A stretch of 64,000 nt of DNA from Opitutaceae bacterium (GTDB lineage Bacteria; Verrucomicrobiota; Verrucomicrobiia; Opitutales; Opitutaceae), in NCBI GenBank assembly GCA_027490995.1, contig JAIXWY010000009.1:41750-105749 (forward strand), in the 5' to 3' direction. Below the pieces are notes generated by a model. It saw nothing but the letters and a program-made list of their open reading frames with translations. It ran no database searches and had not been told where the DNA came from. Within the stretch, counting starts at the first letter, position 1. Every line of letters begins with the position of its first letter. The position numbers were made by a program, and so were the translations under genes. Shown piece by piece: positions 1-7,669 of the stretch.

Positions 1-116
1 ATTCATTGGAGGACTTCCTTTTGCGAAATAAGCTTCCCGTGACTGAGACGCAGTTGGTCGAGCAGCATTCCAAGTTTTGGAAGTACTTGGAGTCTCTCAC
101 CAAGAAAACGGGATAA
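1..116 (+). CDS. 3' end of an unidentified gene (partial)
   Basis: An open frame enters from the left edge and ends at a TAA at 114-116. It encodes about 37 residues ending in SLTKKTG. The charged, aromatic C-terminus (QLVEQHSKFWKYLESL) looks like real protein, and the stop lies 17 nt before the ATG of the phosphatidylserine synthase gene, the usual spacing in an operon. I do not recognise the family. A phospholipid-pathway partner such as the decarboxylase would be a natural neighbour, but no residue here shows that. Confidence 0.45.
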   Translation, partial: SLEDFLLRNKLPVTETQLVEQHSKFWKYLESLTKKTG

Positions 117-133
117 ACCGCGAGACCCCTCCC

Positions 134-1045
134 ATGGCTGATCCCGTGCGCACGAATCAGGACGACGATTCTGACCCGAACGAAGTGGTTCCGACGGGCG
201 CGGAGGACCGGGAGAACCCGTACTCGGTGACGGCGGCGAGCCGGATCTACTTCCTGCCGAACCTGATGACGGCGGGAAACCTCTTTTGTGGATTCACATC
301 GGTAATCCGCTGCATTCAAGCGAACTACGAAACGAAGCAGGCCGCGGTGATCACTGGATCCGCGATCGACCTCTACAAGCAGGCGATTTGGCTGATCTTT
401 GGCGCGGCGGCGTTCGACATGCTGGATGGTCGCCTCGCGCGGATGGGCGGCCGCGAATCGCTCTTCGGGGCGGAGTTCGACTCCCTTGCGGACGTGATTT
501 CCTTCGGAATCGCGCCCGCCCTGATGGTGTTTTTCCTGATCCTTTCGCCGACCCAGGGTTACCCCGTGTTTCGGGAGATTGGCTGGGTCTTCGCGTTCAT
601 TTACCTGCTTTGCGCGGCCGTGCGTCTGGCCCGCTTCAATGTCATCACGAACCCCTTGTTGGCCCGGGCGAAGACCGAGAGCAGCAAGGATTTTGTTGGT
701 CTACCCGTCCCGGCTGCCGCGATCACGGTGGCCAGCCTCGTGCTCTTCCTCCTGAGCATGGCTGAGCAGGACCGGTCGTTGCATCGCTGGGCGTTGGTTC
801 TTCCTGTCCTCTTGGCCATCATCGCCATCCTGATGGTGAGCACCGTCCGTTACCCCAGTGGCAAACAGGTGGACATGCAGACCACGACGAGGCTGACGCG
901 CTTCGTGACGCTATTGTTCTGTGTCGCGGCGGTCATCGTCTTCAAGGAAGTCGGCCTTCTCGTGGTGACCTTGGGTTATATCGGTTTCGGGCTGGTGCGT
1001 CACCTTCGGCGCAGCCTACTCGCGCCAAAGCCACCGATCGCTTGA
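134..1045 (+). CDS. pssA: CDP-diacylglycerol--serine O-phosphatidyltransferase
   Basis: An integral membrane enzyme that transfers the phosphatidyl group of CDP-diacylglycerol to L-serine, making phosphatidylserine, the precursor of phosphatidylethanolamine. The CDP-alcohol phosphotransferase motif D-G-x2-A-R-x8-G-x3-D-x3-D is complete: D98, G99, A102, R103, G112, D116 and D120. The PNLMTAGNLFCG segment before it is typical of bacterial PssA. Several hydrophobic spans follow in the C-terminal half. I chose the ATG at 134 (303 residues). An in-frame TTG at 77 would add 19 residues that overlap the upstream partial gene and show no conserved character. The acidic N-terminal tail of about 30 residues before the first membrane segment is longer than the family core. 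Confidence 0.92.
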   Translation: MADPVRTNQDDDSDPNEVVPTGAEDRENPYSVTAASRIYFLPNLMTAGNLFCGFTSVIRCIQANYETKQAAVITGSAIDLYKQAIWLIFGAAAFDMLDGRLARMGGRESLFGAEFDSLADVISFGIAPALMVFFLILSPTQGYPVFREIGWVFAFIYLLCAAVRLARFNVITNPLLARAKTESSKDFVGLPVPAAAITVASLVLFLLSMAEQDRSLHRWALVLPVLLAIIAILMVSTVRYPSGKQVDMQTTTRLTRFVTLLFCVAAVIVFKEVGLLVVTLGYIGFGLVRHLRRSLLAPKPPIA

Positions 1046-1225
1046 AAGGGAGAACGAATACCTTGTGAAGAACCTGTCGGGACCTCGCGCACAATTTCGA
1101 GCCGGTGAAAAACCGGGTACTTCCTCGGGGCTTCCCGGGAAGTTCTTCACGATGACCAGCGTGTGGGTTGAGCGGCGTTTCTCAGAGTGGAGAGGGGCCC
1201 TGAACGGCAGGTTGTTGGTCCTTTC
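1044..1225 (+). other. Candidate structured RNA or leader between pssA and dnaN
   Basis: This 180-nt non-coding stretch is rich in nested complementarity. GAAAGG (1044-1049) can close on CCTTTC (1220-1225). GTGAAGAAC (1065-1073) is a perfect match to GTTCTTCAC (1142-1150). Between these arms are a CCGGT/ACCGG hairpin with a GAAAA loop (1102-1116) and a strong hairpin: ACTTCC (1119-1124) and CGGG (1126-1129) pair with CCCG (1134-1137) and GGAAGT (1138-1143) around a GCTT loop. A short TCTC/GAGA hairpin lies at 1180-1193. No known RNA family signature (SRP, tmRNA, RNase P) was recognised. It could be a small RNA, the 3' end of the pssA message or part of the dnaN leader. The pairing is seen; the RNA is inferred. 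Confidence 0.28.
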
Positions 1226-1317
1226 CTGACCCCATAATAAGACTGCTGTTAATTACTTATTGAATAAGGTATCACTTAGACTTTGTTAACGACTCGGCAC
1301 CACGTGCCTCGCGCCCC

Positions 1318-2442
1318 ATGAAATTCAAGATCAACCGCGATCATTTCAGCAACGGTTTGGCTCAAGTCCTCAACGTCGTTGGTTCCAAGACCACGATGCC
1401 CATTTTGAGCAACGTGCTGATCGAGGCTGACAAGGACTTCATCTCGCTCACCACCACCAACCTCGACCTTGGCATCCGCTGCAAGATCAAGGCCGAGGTG
1501 AAGGAAGGGGGCGCGGTGACGCTGCCGGTGAAGCGCTTGGCGACGATCGTGCGCGAGCTGCCGAACCTGGATGTCTCGTTTGATGCTTCGCCCAACCATC
1601 AGGTGAAGTTGGCGTCGGGCGGTTCGAATTTCCGGATCATGGGTATCGGCAAGGAAGAGTTTCCTCCCCTGCCGGAGTTTGGTGACGAGAAGTCGTTCAC
1701 CCTCGACCAGCCAGAGCTGGTTTCGATGCTCAAGAGCGTCTCTTACGCGCAGAGCAGCGACGAGACGCGCTACATCCTCAACGGCGTGTATTTCGCCTTC
1801 CGTGATGGTAAGTTCTCGTTGGTGGCCACCGATGGCCGCCGCCTGGCACTGATCGCGAAGGAAATGGAGATTCCGGCGACGAGCGCGGGCGCGATCATCC
1901 TGCCTGCCAAGACGGTTTCCGAGCTTCTCCGCATGCTCGACAAGGGTGAAAAGGTGAAGATCGACTTCAGCGACCGCCGCTGCTCGTTCCAGATCGGAAC
2001 CGACAAGGACTCCAGTGGCCTGATCGACTCGATCTACCTCTACTCGAAGGTCGTGGAGGGTAACTACCCGAATTACCAGCAGGTGATCCCCAAGGAGACG
2101 CACCAGCGCATCAAGCTCGAGCGAGAGTTGCTGCTCCAGTGCATTCACCGTGCGGCGCTCGTGACCAGCGAGAAGGCAAACTCCGTGAAGCTCAAGCTGA
2201 GCAGCAATCTGCTCGAGATCACGGCCCAAAGCCCGGACTTCGGCGAAGCGCATGAATCGATGGCGATTTCTTACAGCGGACCGGAGCTGCAGGCCGCCTT
2301 CAACCCGAGCTTCCTGATGGACCCGCTGAAGGCTCTCACCAAGGACGAGGTCTTCTTCGAGGTGAAGGACGAGGTGAGCCCCGGCGTCTTCAAGACGCTC
2401 GAGAACTTCATCTGCGTCATCATGCCCGTACGCCTGAGCTGA
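1318..2442 (+). CDS. dnaN: DNA polymerase III beta subunit (sliding clamp)
   Basis: The ring-shaped processivity clamp that tethers DNA polymerase III to the template and serves as a docking hub for repair enzymes. At 374 residues it has family length. It opens with [10 protein letters not shown], carries the N-terminal [13 protein letters not shown] segment, and ends in VIMPVRLS, matching the conserved C-terminal MPMRL of beta clamps. The ATG at 1318 begins the conserved start. The gene is preceded by an A/T-rich stretch (about 1232-1290), unusual in this G+C-rich window, with a possible -10 box CATAAT at 1233-1238; no good -35 was found. dnaA and recF are not adjacent, although many bacteria place dnaN next to dnaA. 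No copies of the DnaA box TTATCCACA were seen upstream. Confidence 0.96.
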   Translation: MKFKINRDHFSNGLAQVLNVVGSKTTMPILSNVLIEADKDFISLTTTNLDLGIRCKIKAEVKEGGAVTLPVKRLATIVRELPNLDVSFDASPNHQVKLASGGSNFRIMGIGKEEFPPLPEFGDEKSFTLDQPELVSMLKSVSYAQSSDETRYILNGVYFAFRDGKFSLVATDGRRLALIAKEMEIPATSAGAIILPAKTVSELLRMLDKGEKVKIDFSDRRCSFQIGTDKDSSGLIDSIYLYSKVVEGNYPNYQQVIPKETHQRIKLERELLLQCIHRAALVTSEKANSVKLKLSSNLLEITAQSPDFGEAHESMAISYSGPELQAAFNPSFLMDPLKALTKDEVFFEVKDEVSPGVFKTLENFICVIMPVRLS

Positions 2443-2476
2443 TCGCTCGATCTTGGCGGCGGCAACGCCTCCTACG

Positions 2477-3352
2477 ATGCTAGAGGCTTACGTCCTGTTC
2501 GGCGCCATCGTGGCGTCGTTGATCCTCACCCAGCTGAACCAACGGCTGGCCTCGCCGGTCGTTTCGATCTTCAATCGCTGGCTTCGGTGGATCATCTTCA
2601 GCTTGGGTGCAGCCTCGGTCTGCACGCAGTTCCAACTCATCGATCGCTCCTTCTGGGTGCTGCTGGTCGGCTTCATGCTGATCTATTTCCTGATCGAAAC
2701 CGGTTACCGTTGGCTGGAAATCCACGCGCTCAGTGTGAGTCCGATGCCGCTCTTTCCGCGTTTTGCGGTCAATTCCAGCGGTGAGGAATGGCCCACCCAC
2801 CCTCGCCTGTTCACGCTCCGCGAATGGCTCCGGCAGCAGGGTTTTCGACCGCTCCAGTCACTGAAGGCGGAGGTCGGAGCCGGCCTCTACTTGCGCACTT
2901 CGGTTTATCAGGACGCCACCGGTACTCTGCGGGTGCAGGTCACATTCCTGCCCCAACCCGGCGGTGGCATCACGGTCTGTCACACGTTTTCTTCGCAAAC
3001 GACCGAGGGAGACCGGATCGTGACCGACAATCTCTTCCTGCCGTTCGGCGGCTTCTACCCGGAAAATTGGTTCGTCGAACGCTATCCGTGGATCCGTTCA
3101 GCGGCCCGGCTGCTCCAGCGTCACGAGCAACGCACGCGCGCAGCGAGTGCGCCCTTGGCCCCCTGGGATCTCGAACCACTCGGCGATCTCAACCAACAGC
3201 AACGCGAGGTCGAGCGGATCAATACCGAGCTTGGTTTCCTGTTGCCGCACGCCGAACGTGAGGATCATGGGAAGATCTCCCACGAGGGACGTTACCGCGT
3301 TTGGAAGGAAGTCTGGCTGCTCAACTACTTTGGCGTCGCGGCACGCTACTGA
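2477..3352 (+). CDS. Membrane-anchored protein of unknown function
   Basis: A 291-residue protein starting at the ATG at 2477 (MLEAYVLFGAIVAS); an in-frame TTG at 2453 is less likely. A first hydrophobic segment covers residues 4-20 and two more lie at about 35-80. A soluble domain of some 210 residues follows, rich in Trp, Tyr and Arg, with FLPFGGFYPENWFVERYPW near its middle. The gene lies 34 nt after dnaN and 57 nt before the next gene on the same strand, so the three are probably co-transcribed. I do not recognise the family. The topology suggests an inner-membrane protein with one large globular domain; which side of the membrane it faces cannot be decided. Confidence 0.75.
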   Translation: MLEAYVLFGAIVASLILTQLNQRLASPVVSIFNRWLRWIIFSLGAASVCTQFQLIDRSFWVLLVGFMLIYFLIETGYRWLEIHALSVSPMPLFPRFAVNSSGEEWPTHPRLFTLREWLRQQGFRPLQSLKAEVGAGLYLRTSVYQDATGTLRVQVTFLPQPGGGITVCHTFSSQTTEGDRIVTDNLFLPFGGFYPENWFVERYPWIRSAARLLQRHEQRTRAASAPLAPWDLEPLGDLNQQQREVERINTELGFLLPHAEREDHGKISHEGRYRVWKEVWLLNYFGVAARY

Positions 3353-3409
3353 CGGCGTGGTCTCCGCTGAGGCGTTGCCATCCCTCTCTGACCACGCCAG
3401 CGTAAAAGC

Positions 3410-4477
3410 ATGGATCGGTTGCGGCCACAGCTGAAGAAGCCGAGTTTCCCCATCAGCGAGGGTCTGCGCAGTTACCTCCAGCGCTATCGGCGCGAGCGCG
3501 CCCTGCCAGTCACCTACGACCGGCTGCGCCACTTCACCGAGGCCGCCCCACTCGTGGATGCCACCGGGAAACCGACGTTGTGGGAGACGGTGGTCTACGA
3601 CCGCCTCGAGATGGAGTCGCTCAACGAGGACCTAAAGCAGATCTACGCGCTCATCCGCGTCGACGGAGACCTCTCCGTCATGCGCCATCTCTATGTCGAT
3701 CGGGTCGACTTCTGTTCGTTTGGCAATTCCGCTCCCTTTCGTATCCGGATCGTCAATTCATTCAACGATAACGCCGACTACTACTACATCAAGCGCGCCG
3801 ACGCGTCCCGGGTGTACGGTCTCGAGCTTGAGCATGTGCTGTCGCCCAATCGGCTGAACTACCTGACGCATGGTCCCACGCTGGTGGAGGAGCACATCGC
3901 GGGTCTGCCGGGCGACGTCTTCATCCAGCGCTGGCTGGACAGTCCCGAGTTGCGGCCCATCCGTATCGCCAAGGAACTGGTGAAGTTCAACGAGCGCTGC
4001 TTCGTGCGGCTGCTGGGTGACATGCGGAGCTACAATTTTGTCTTCGTGGTCACGCCCGACTTCGAAGGCGCCCAGGTGCGCATCCGGGCGATGGACTTCG
4101 ACCAGCAGAGCTACGAGGGCCGCATGAACTTCTACCGGCCGCAGTTCTTCCGCGAGAACCAACCACTCGCGCTGTTCTGCGTCCAGCATCTCAATCTCGA
4201 GACTGCCCGCCAGTACCAGCGTGAGGAACAGGTGCTGATGCTGCAGCGCGCCGCCGTCACCGAGGAACGGCTGAGTTTCCTGCTGCGCGTGATGTCCGCC
4301 GATCCGCTCTCCCCGCCCGAGCACCTAGAGATGCTGCGTGAGTCCCTGGCGGTGCACTACGACTGGCCGGAGTTCCTCGATTGCGGCTCCATGGGCGGCC
4401 TGGTCCGCGAGAGCCTTGCGGCTATCCGCGTGCGCGTGCGCGACCAGGAGCGCGCCGTACCGTTCGGGTTGGAATAA
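3410..4477 (+). CDS. Uncharacterised protein with kinase-like catalytic motifs
   Basis: A 355-residue soluble protein with no recognised family, but with an ordered motif set resembling the protein-kinase/aminoglycoside-phosphotransferase fold. A lysine follows a beta-strand-like run (YYYIKRAD, K128). A catalytic-loop-like D-x4-N lies in LGDMRSYN (D204, N209). A DFG-like D-F-D lies in AMDFDQQ (D229). The D-to-N spacing equals that of HRDLKxxN kinases, and the D-to-DFD distance of 25 is close to their 18. A glycine-rich loop is not evident. The protein lies 57 nt downstream of the membrane protein at 2477 and may act with it. What is seen is the motif spacing; kinase activity is inference. A degenerate or pseudokinase fold is an equal alternative. 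Confidence 0.7.
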   Translation: MDRLRPQLKKPSFPISEGLRSYLQRYRRERALPVTYDRLRHFTEAAPLVDATGKPTLWETVVYDRLEMESLNEDLKQIYALIRVDGDLSVMRHLYVDRVDFCSFGNSAPFRIRIVNSFNDNADYYYIKRADASRVYGLELEHVLSPNRLNYLTHGPTLVEEHIAGLPGDVFIQRWLDSPELRPIRIAKELVKFNERCFVRLLGDMRSYNFVFVVTPDFEGAQVRIRAMDFDQQSYEGRMNFYRPQFFRENQPLALFCVQHLNLETARQYQREEQVLMLQRAAVTEERLSFLLRVMSADPLSPPEHLEMLRESLAVHYDWPEFLDCGSMGGLVRESLAAIRVRVRDQERAVPFGLE

Positions 4478-4545
4478 TCGGTGGAAGTCTCGGCGTGACG
4501 GCTGGGGCCGGCCTCCGTACGCTGAACGCTCTTTTCTTACTCTCC

Positions 4546-4902
4546 ATGGTCAAAGGCCAGAAAGTCGTCTGCGTGAATGATACCTTCCCCGCGTTTATCC
4601 GCGCGCTCTACCAGCAGCTGCCGGTCAAGGGGAACACGTACACGATCCGCGAGGTGTTCCTTGGTCGCGAGAAGGTCGTGAAAGGGGGCGACACGGCGAC
4701 GGTCGGGCTCCTGCTCGAGGAGCTGAAGAATCCGCCGGACCCATTCCACCAGGGAAAGCAGGAACTGGGCTTTACGTCCGAACGGTTCGCGCCACTGGAT
4801 GAACTCCCGCCCGAGGAGGAGGAGGAATTCGAGCTCGTGGGCGCGGGTGCGAAGAAGGAGAAGCATCTCCCCTTCGAGGTCGGCGTGGGCGGGAATAACT
4901 GA
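4546..4902 (+). CDS. Small acidic hypothetical protein
   Basis: A 118-residue protein beginning MVKGQKVVCVNDTFP. The N-terminal half (GQKVVCVNDTF, then LPVKGNTYTIREVFLG) looks like a small beta-barrel of the kind seen in short hypothetical proteins of bacteria and phages. The C-terminal half is very acidic, with a run of glutamates in LPPEEEEEFELVG, and probably disordered. The ATG at 4546 was chosen because the upstream extension (from 4381) overlaps the preceding gene and has no protein-like composition. It is the last gene of the plus-strand run, ending 114 nt before a convergent gene. No function can be assigned. Confidence 0.7.
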   Translation: MVKGQKVVCVNDTFPAFIRALYQQLPVKGNTYTIREVFLGREKVVKGGDTATVGLLLEELKNPPDPFHQGKQELGFTSERFAPLDELPPEEEEEFELVGAGAKKEKHLPFEVGVGGNN

Positions 4903-5015
4903 CGGCTCGTCGGGCCGCCGTCCTTCTCCGATCCGTCGTTCGGGGCGTCGTCGAATGATGACGCGATGGCGTGACCGCCTTGGCGCAACCGCGCAGGCGA
5001 GCTCACCGGCCGACG

Positions 5016-5477
5016 CTATTCGATCCGGCCTTCGTCGAAATCCATCAGGTCTGGGACGCTGCGAATCTCACCGATGCGGTCCTCGCAGCCCATCGCCTTG
5101 AGCGCCGTCGCGAGGAACTCCTGTCCGGCGGGCGTGAGACCCTTCTGGCAGAGCTCGCGATTCCAGCGATGCGCTCGCGGGTCTGCGGGCAAGATCTCGC
5201 GCAGACGGCGCGCCAGATCCGCGTCATCCGTCGCCGCGAACACCGCCGCCTCCACCGCATTGGGTTCGATGCCGAGGTGCTGGCAAAGAAAGCGGTCGAG
5301 GCCGCGCTTGTAGTTCTTCGCGTAGCTCGCGGGGAGCGCGCCGTGCTCCTTGACGTAACGACACTTCGCGAGGAAGCGCGGGAAATAGAGCAGTCCGGTC
5401 GCAGGATCCGGGAGGTAGGGCGACGGGAGCGAGGTGAGGACCTCGCCCGTGGAACCGGGGATGGGCTTCGACGGCAT
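5016..5477 (-). CDS. DUF5069 domain-containing protein
   Basis: A 153-residue protein matching the DUF5069 family as I know it, common in Verrucomicrobiota. The recognisable core is LPDPATGLLYFPRFLAKCR, followed by YAKNYKRGLDRFLCQHLGI. The middle alternates helices and carries W-N-R and G-L-T-P motifs. Function is unknown. The gene is 33 nt downstream of the PAS protein gene on the minus strand and converges on the gene ending at 4902. Family assignment is fairly firm; its job is not. Confidence 0.85.
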   Translation of the reverse strand: MPSKPIPGSTGEVLTSLPSPYLPDPATGLLYFPRFLAKCRYVKEHGALPASYAKNYKRGLDRFLCQHLGIEPNAVEAAVFAATDDADLARRLREILPADPRAHRWNRELCQKGLTPAGQEFLATALKAMGCEDRIGEIRSVPDLMDFDEGRIE

Positions 5478-5510
5478 CGGCGTCCGGGCGATAGCTCGGG
5501 CAATGCCGAC

Positions 5511-6074
5511 TTAGTGCGTCGCCAAGCGGCGCTCGCGGGCCACGAACCAGCGTGGCGCGCCGGCGTCGTCGACGATGGGAGTGATGGCGACGTCGACTTG
5601 GTAGACGGTACCGTCTTTGGCGTAATTGGAGAGGGTCTCGCGGCAGGGCTGGCCTTCGCGCAACGCGGTGCGCATGCGCGCCACTGCGGCGCGATCCGTG
5701 GCAGGGCCCTGCAGCAACTCTCCCGGCTTGCGTCCGCGCAGGTCCGAGAGCGAGTAGCCGCACATGCCCGTGAACGACTCATTTACCCACTCCACGCGAC
5801 CTTCCGGGCAGGTCACCACCAACCCATCTGGGGGCGGGGGACACGAGGTTGCTCCAATGCTTTGGAGGACCCGTTCGCGCAGGGGTGCCGGGGGCTCCAC
5901 GGCCACCGGGCCTTGCGATAGCACGAGCTCTGCCGCGATCGTCTGAAGCCGTGCCACTTCGGCCCGCGCGCCCTCATGAAATTCCAGCACCAGCTCAAAG
6001 GCCTCCCGTTCGGCAACGGTCATCGCACCAGCCACATACAGGGCGGCGCGTTCATTGAGGAATTCGAGTGGCAT
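5511..6074 (-). CDS. Anti-sigma-like N-domain fused to a PAS domain
   Basis: A 187-residue soluble protein with two parts. Residues 1-75 (ERAALYVAGAMTVAEREAFELVL, then LRERVLQSIG) resemble the sigma-binding helical domain of RskA-type anti-sigma factors. Residues 80-185 form a PAS domain: WVNESFTGMCGYS, GRKPGELLQGPATD, then an NYAKDGTVYQVDVAITPI strand region. In photoactive LOV domains the loop reads GxNCRFLQG; here it is GRKPGELLQG, so the flavin-binding cysteine is absent and blue-light sensing by the usual adduct is unlikely. No transmembrane segment is present, unlike RskA. No sigma factor gene is adjacent. Its neighbours are an aldehyde dehydrogenase gene 51 nt upstream and the DUF5069 gene downstream. 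Its role is inferred to be regulatory. Confidence 0.8.
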   Translation of the reverse strand: MPLEFLNERAALYVAGAMTVAEREAFELVLEFHEGARAEVARLQTIAAELVLSQGPVAVEPPAPLRERVLQSIGATSCPPPPDGLVVTCPEGRVEWVNESFTGMCGYSLSDLRGRKPGELLQGPATDRAAVARMRTALREGQPCRETLSNYAKDGTVYQVDVAITPIVDDAGAPRWFVARERRLATH

Positions 6075-6125
6075 TACGGAAAGCGATAATCAGGAGCCGC
6101 TTCGGGTCAAGCCGGGGGCCTCGAA

Positions 6126-7613
6126 TCAGGCGCGGGTGGGCGGCGTCCGAACGACGAGTGAGCGGATTTCAGTCATGTCCTCGATCGCGAACCGGACGCC
6201 TTCGCGGCCGAGACCGCTGTCCTTCACGCCGCCATAGGGTTGGTTGTCGGCGCGGAACGAGGGTACGTCCCCGATCACCACGCCGCCGACTTCCAGTTCG
6301 TCCCAGGCCTGCTGTACCTTGTAGAGGTCGCGGGTGAAGATGCCGGCCTGCAGACCATACGCACTCGCATTCGCCAGCGCCAGGGCCTCATCGAAGGTGG
6401 AATAGGGCGTCAAGACCGCGACCGGCCCGAAGGCCTCCTGCGCACAGAGTGGCAGGCCCGCCGGGACGTTTTCCAGCAGGGTGGCCGCCAGCAAGGCACC
6501 GTCTCGGCGACCTCCGCAGAGCACGCGTGCGCCGGCCCGCTGCGCGGCTTCGATCCACGACTCCAAGCGTTGCGCTTCCGCCTCCGCGATCATGGGTCCA
6601 ATGAACGTCTCCTCACGCTTGGGATCCCCCGCGACCAGCGCCGCGGCGCTCTGCACGAGGCGGTCTCGCACCGTCGCATAGATCGACTCATGGATCAGGA
6701 TGCGCTGTACGCTGATGCAGCTCTGACCGGACTGGAAGAATGCACCAAAGGTGATGCGGCGCACGGCGTCGTCGAGGTCGGTCCAGTCTGGCTCGACGAT
6801 GCAGGCGGCATTTCCACCGAGCTCGAGGACGACCTTTTTTTTGCCGGCGCGGGCCTTTAGCGCCCAACCCACCTCGGGAGATCCGGTGAAGCTGAGCAGC
6901 TTGAAACGCGCATCCGTGGTGAAGAGCTCGGCGCCCTCGCGGTGGCAGGGCAGAATGGAGAAGGCTCCGGGCGGCAGAGCGGTCTCCGCCAGCACTTCGC
7001 CGATGAGCAAGGCGCCGAGCGGAGTGCGGCTGGCTGGCTTGAGGACGAATGGGCATCCGGCGGCGATCGCGGGAGCGATCTTGTGGGCGGCGAGATTGAG
7101 CGGGAAATTGAAAGGCGAAATCAGCGAGCAGGTCCCAATCGGTACGCGGCGGAAAGAACCGCGGTAGCCACGCGTGCGCGGCGAAAGCTCCAAGTTCATC
7201 ACCTCGCCACCGATGCGCACGGACTCCTGCGCCGCGATGCTGAACGTGTCGATCAGCCGCGTGACTTCACCGCGGCTATCCCGGATCGGTTTGCCGGCTT
7301 CAACGCACAGGGCCCAGGCCAACTCCTCGGCGCGGGCGGTGAAGCGCGTGACGCAGTGATCGAGCACCGACTTCCGGACGTCCGGCGGAAGGCGGCGCAT
7401 CGGGGCCTCCGCCGCGACCGCGGCAGCGATCGCTCGGTCGATCGTCGCCGGGTCCGCCAGGGCCACCCGCGTCGCCGTTTCCCCCGTGAACTTGTCCTTC
7501 ACCGCCAGATCGCGATTCGGTGACTCGGGTCGGTTGGCAACGTAAAGTGGGAACGATTCAGGAAGGTCGAAGCGCATGGCAGTCGGAGTCGGGCTGGCGT
7601 GAGAATGAATCAT
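6126..7613 (-). CDS. NAD(P)-dependent aldehyde dehydrogenase
   Basis: An aldehyde dehydrogenase superfamily enzyme of 495 residues that oxidises an aldehyde to a carboxylate, or to an acyl-CoA in some subgroups, using NAD(P). The catalytic cysteine lies in FQSGQSCISVQR (C299). The general base glutamate is in VVLELGGNAA. The Rossmann segment and the SFTGSPEVG cofactor loop are present, and the C-terminus has the PYGGVKDSGLGREG signature. The substrate cannot be read from the sequence; the closest subgroup I can suggest is the succinate-semialdehyde/lactaldehyde/phosphonoacetaldehyde-like set. The start at 7613 adds a short tail; a second ATG at 7577 (MRFDLPESF) is an equally good start. A short-chain dehydrogenase gene lies 56 nt upstream, and the pair may act in sequence, alcohol to aldehyde to acid. 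Confidence 0.9.
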   Translation of the reverse strand: MIHSHASPTPTAMRFDLPESFPLYVANRPESPNRDLAVKDKFTGETATRVALADPATIDRAIAAAVAAEAPMRRLPPDVRKSVLDHCVTRFTARAEELAWALCVEAGKPIRDSRGEVTRLIDTFSIAAQESVRIGGEVMNLELSPRTRGYRGSFRRVPIGTCSLISPFNFPLNLAAHKIAPAIAAGCPFVLKPASRTPLGALLIGEVLAETALPPGAFSILPCHREGAELFTTDARFKLLSFTGSPEVGWALKARAGKKKVVLELGGNAACIVEPDWTDLDDAVRRITFGAFFQSGQSCISVQRILIHESIYATVRDRLVQSAAALVAGDPKREETFIGPMIAEAEAQRLESWIEAAQRAGARVLCGGRRDGALLAATLLENVPAGLPLCAQEAFGPVAVLTPYSTFDEALALANASAYGLQAGIFTRDLYKVQQAWDELEVGGVVIGDVPSFRADNQPYGGVKDSGLGREGVRFAIEDMTEIRSLVVRTPPTRA

Positions 7614-7639
7614 CGAATCATCAGGGCATGAAATCCACC

Positions 7640-7652
7640 CCGCGATTCGCGG
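7640..7652. repeat. Short perfect inverted repeat between SDR and aldehyde dehydrogenase genes
   Basis: CCGCGA (7640-7645) and TCGCGG (7647-7652) are perfect complements around a single T. A tandem ATTTGATC/ATTTGATA on the minus strand lies just beside it (about 7661-7676). No T-run follows on either strand, so this is not a convincing terminator. It could be an operator for the downstream aldehyde dehydrogenase gene. Confidence 0.4.
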
Positions 7653-7669
7653 ATTTAAGTATCAAATGA

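Noticed and set aside
1226..1317. A/T-rich stretch before dnaN as a replication origin
   Set aside because: No repeated DnaA-box-like sequences were found and dnaA is absent, so an origin cannot be claimed.
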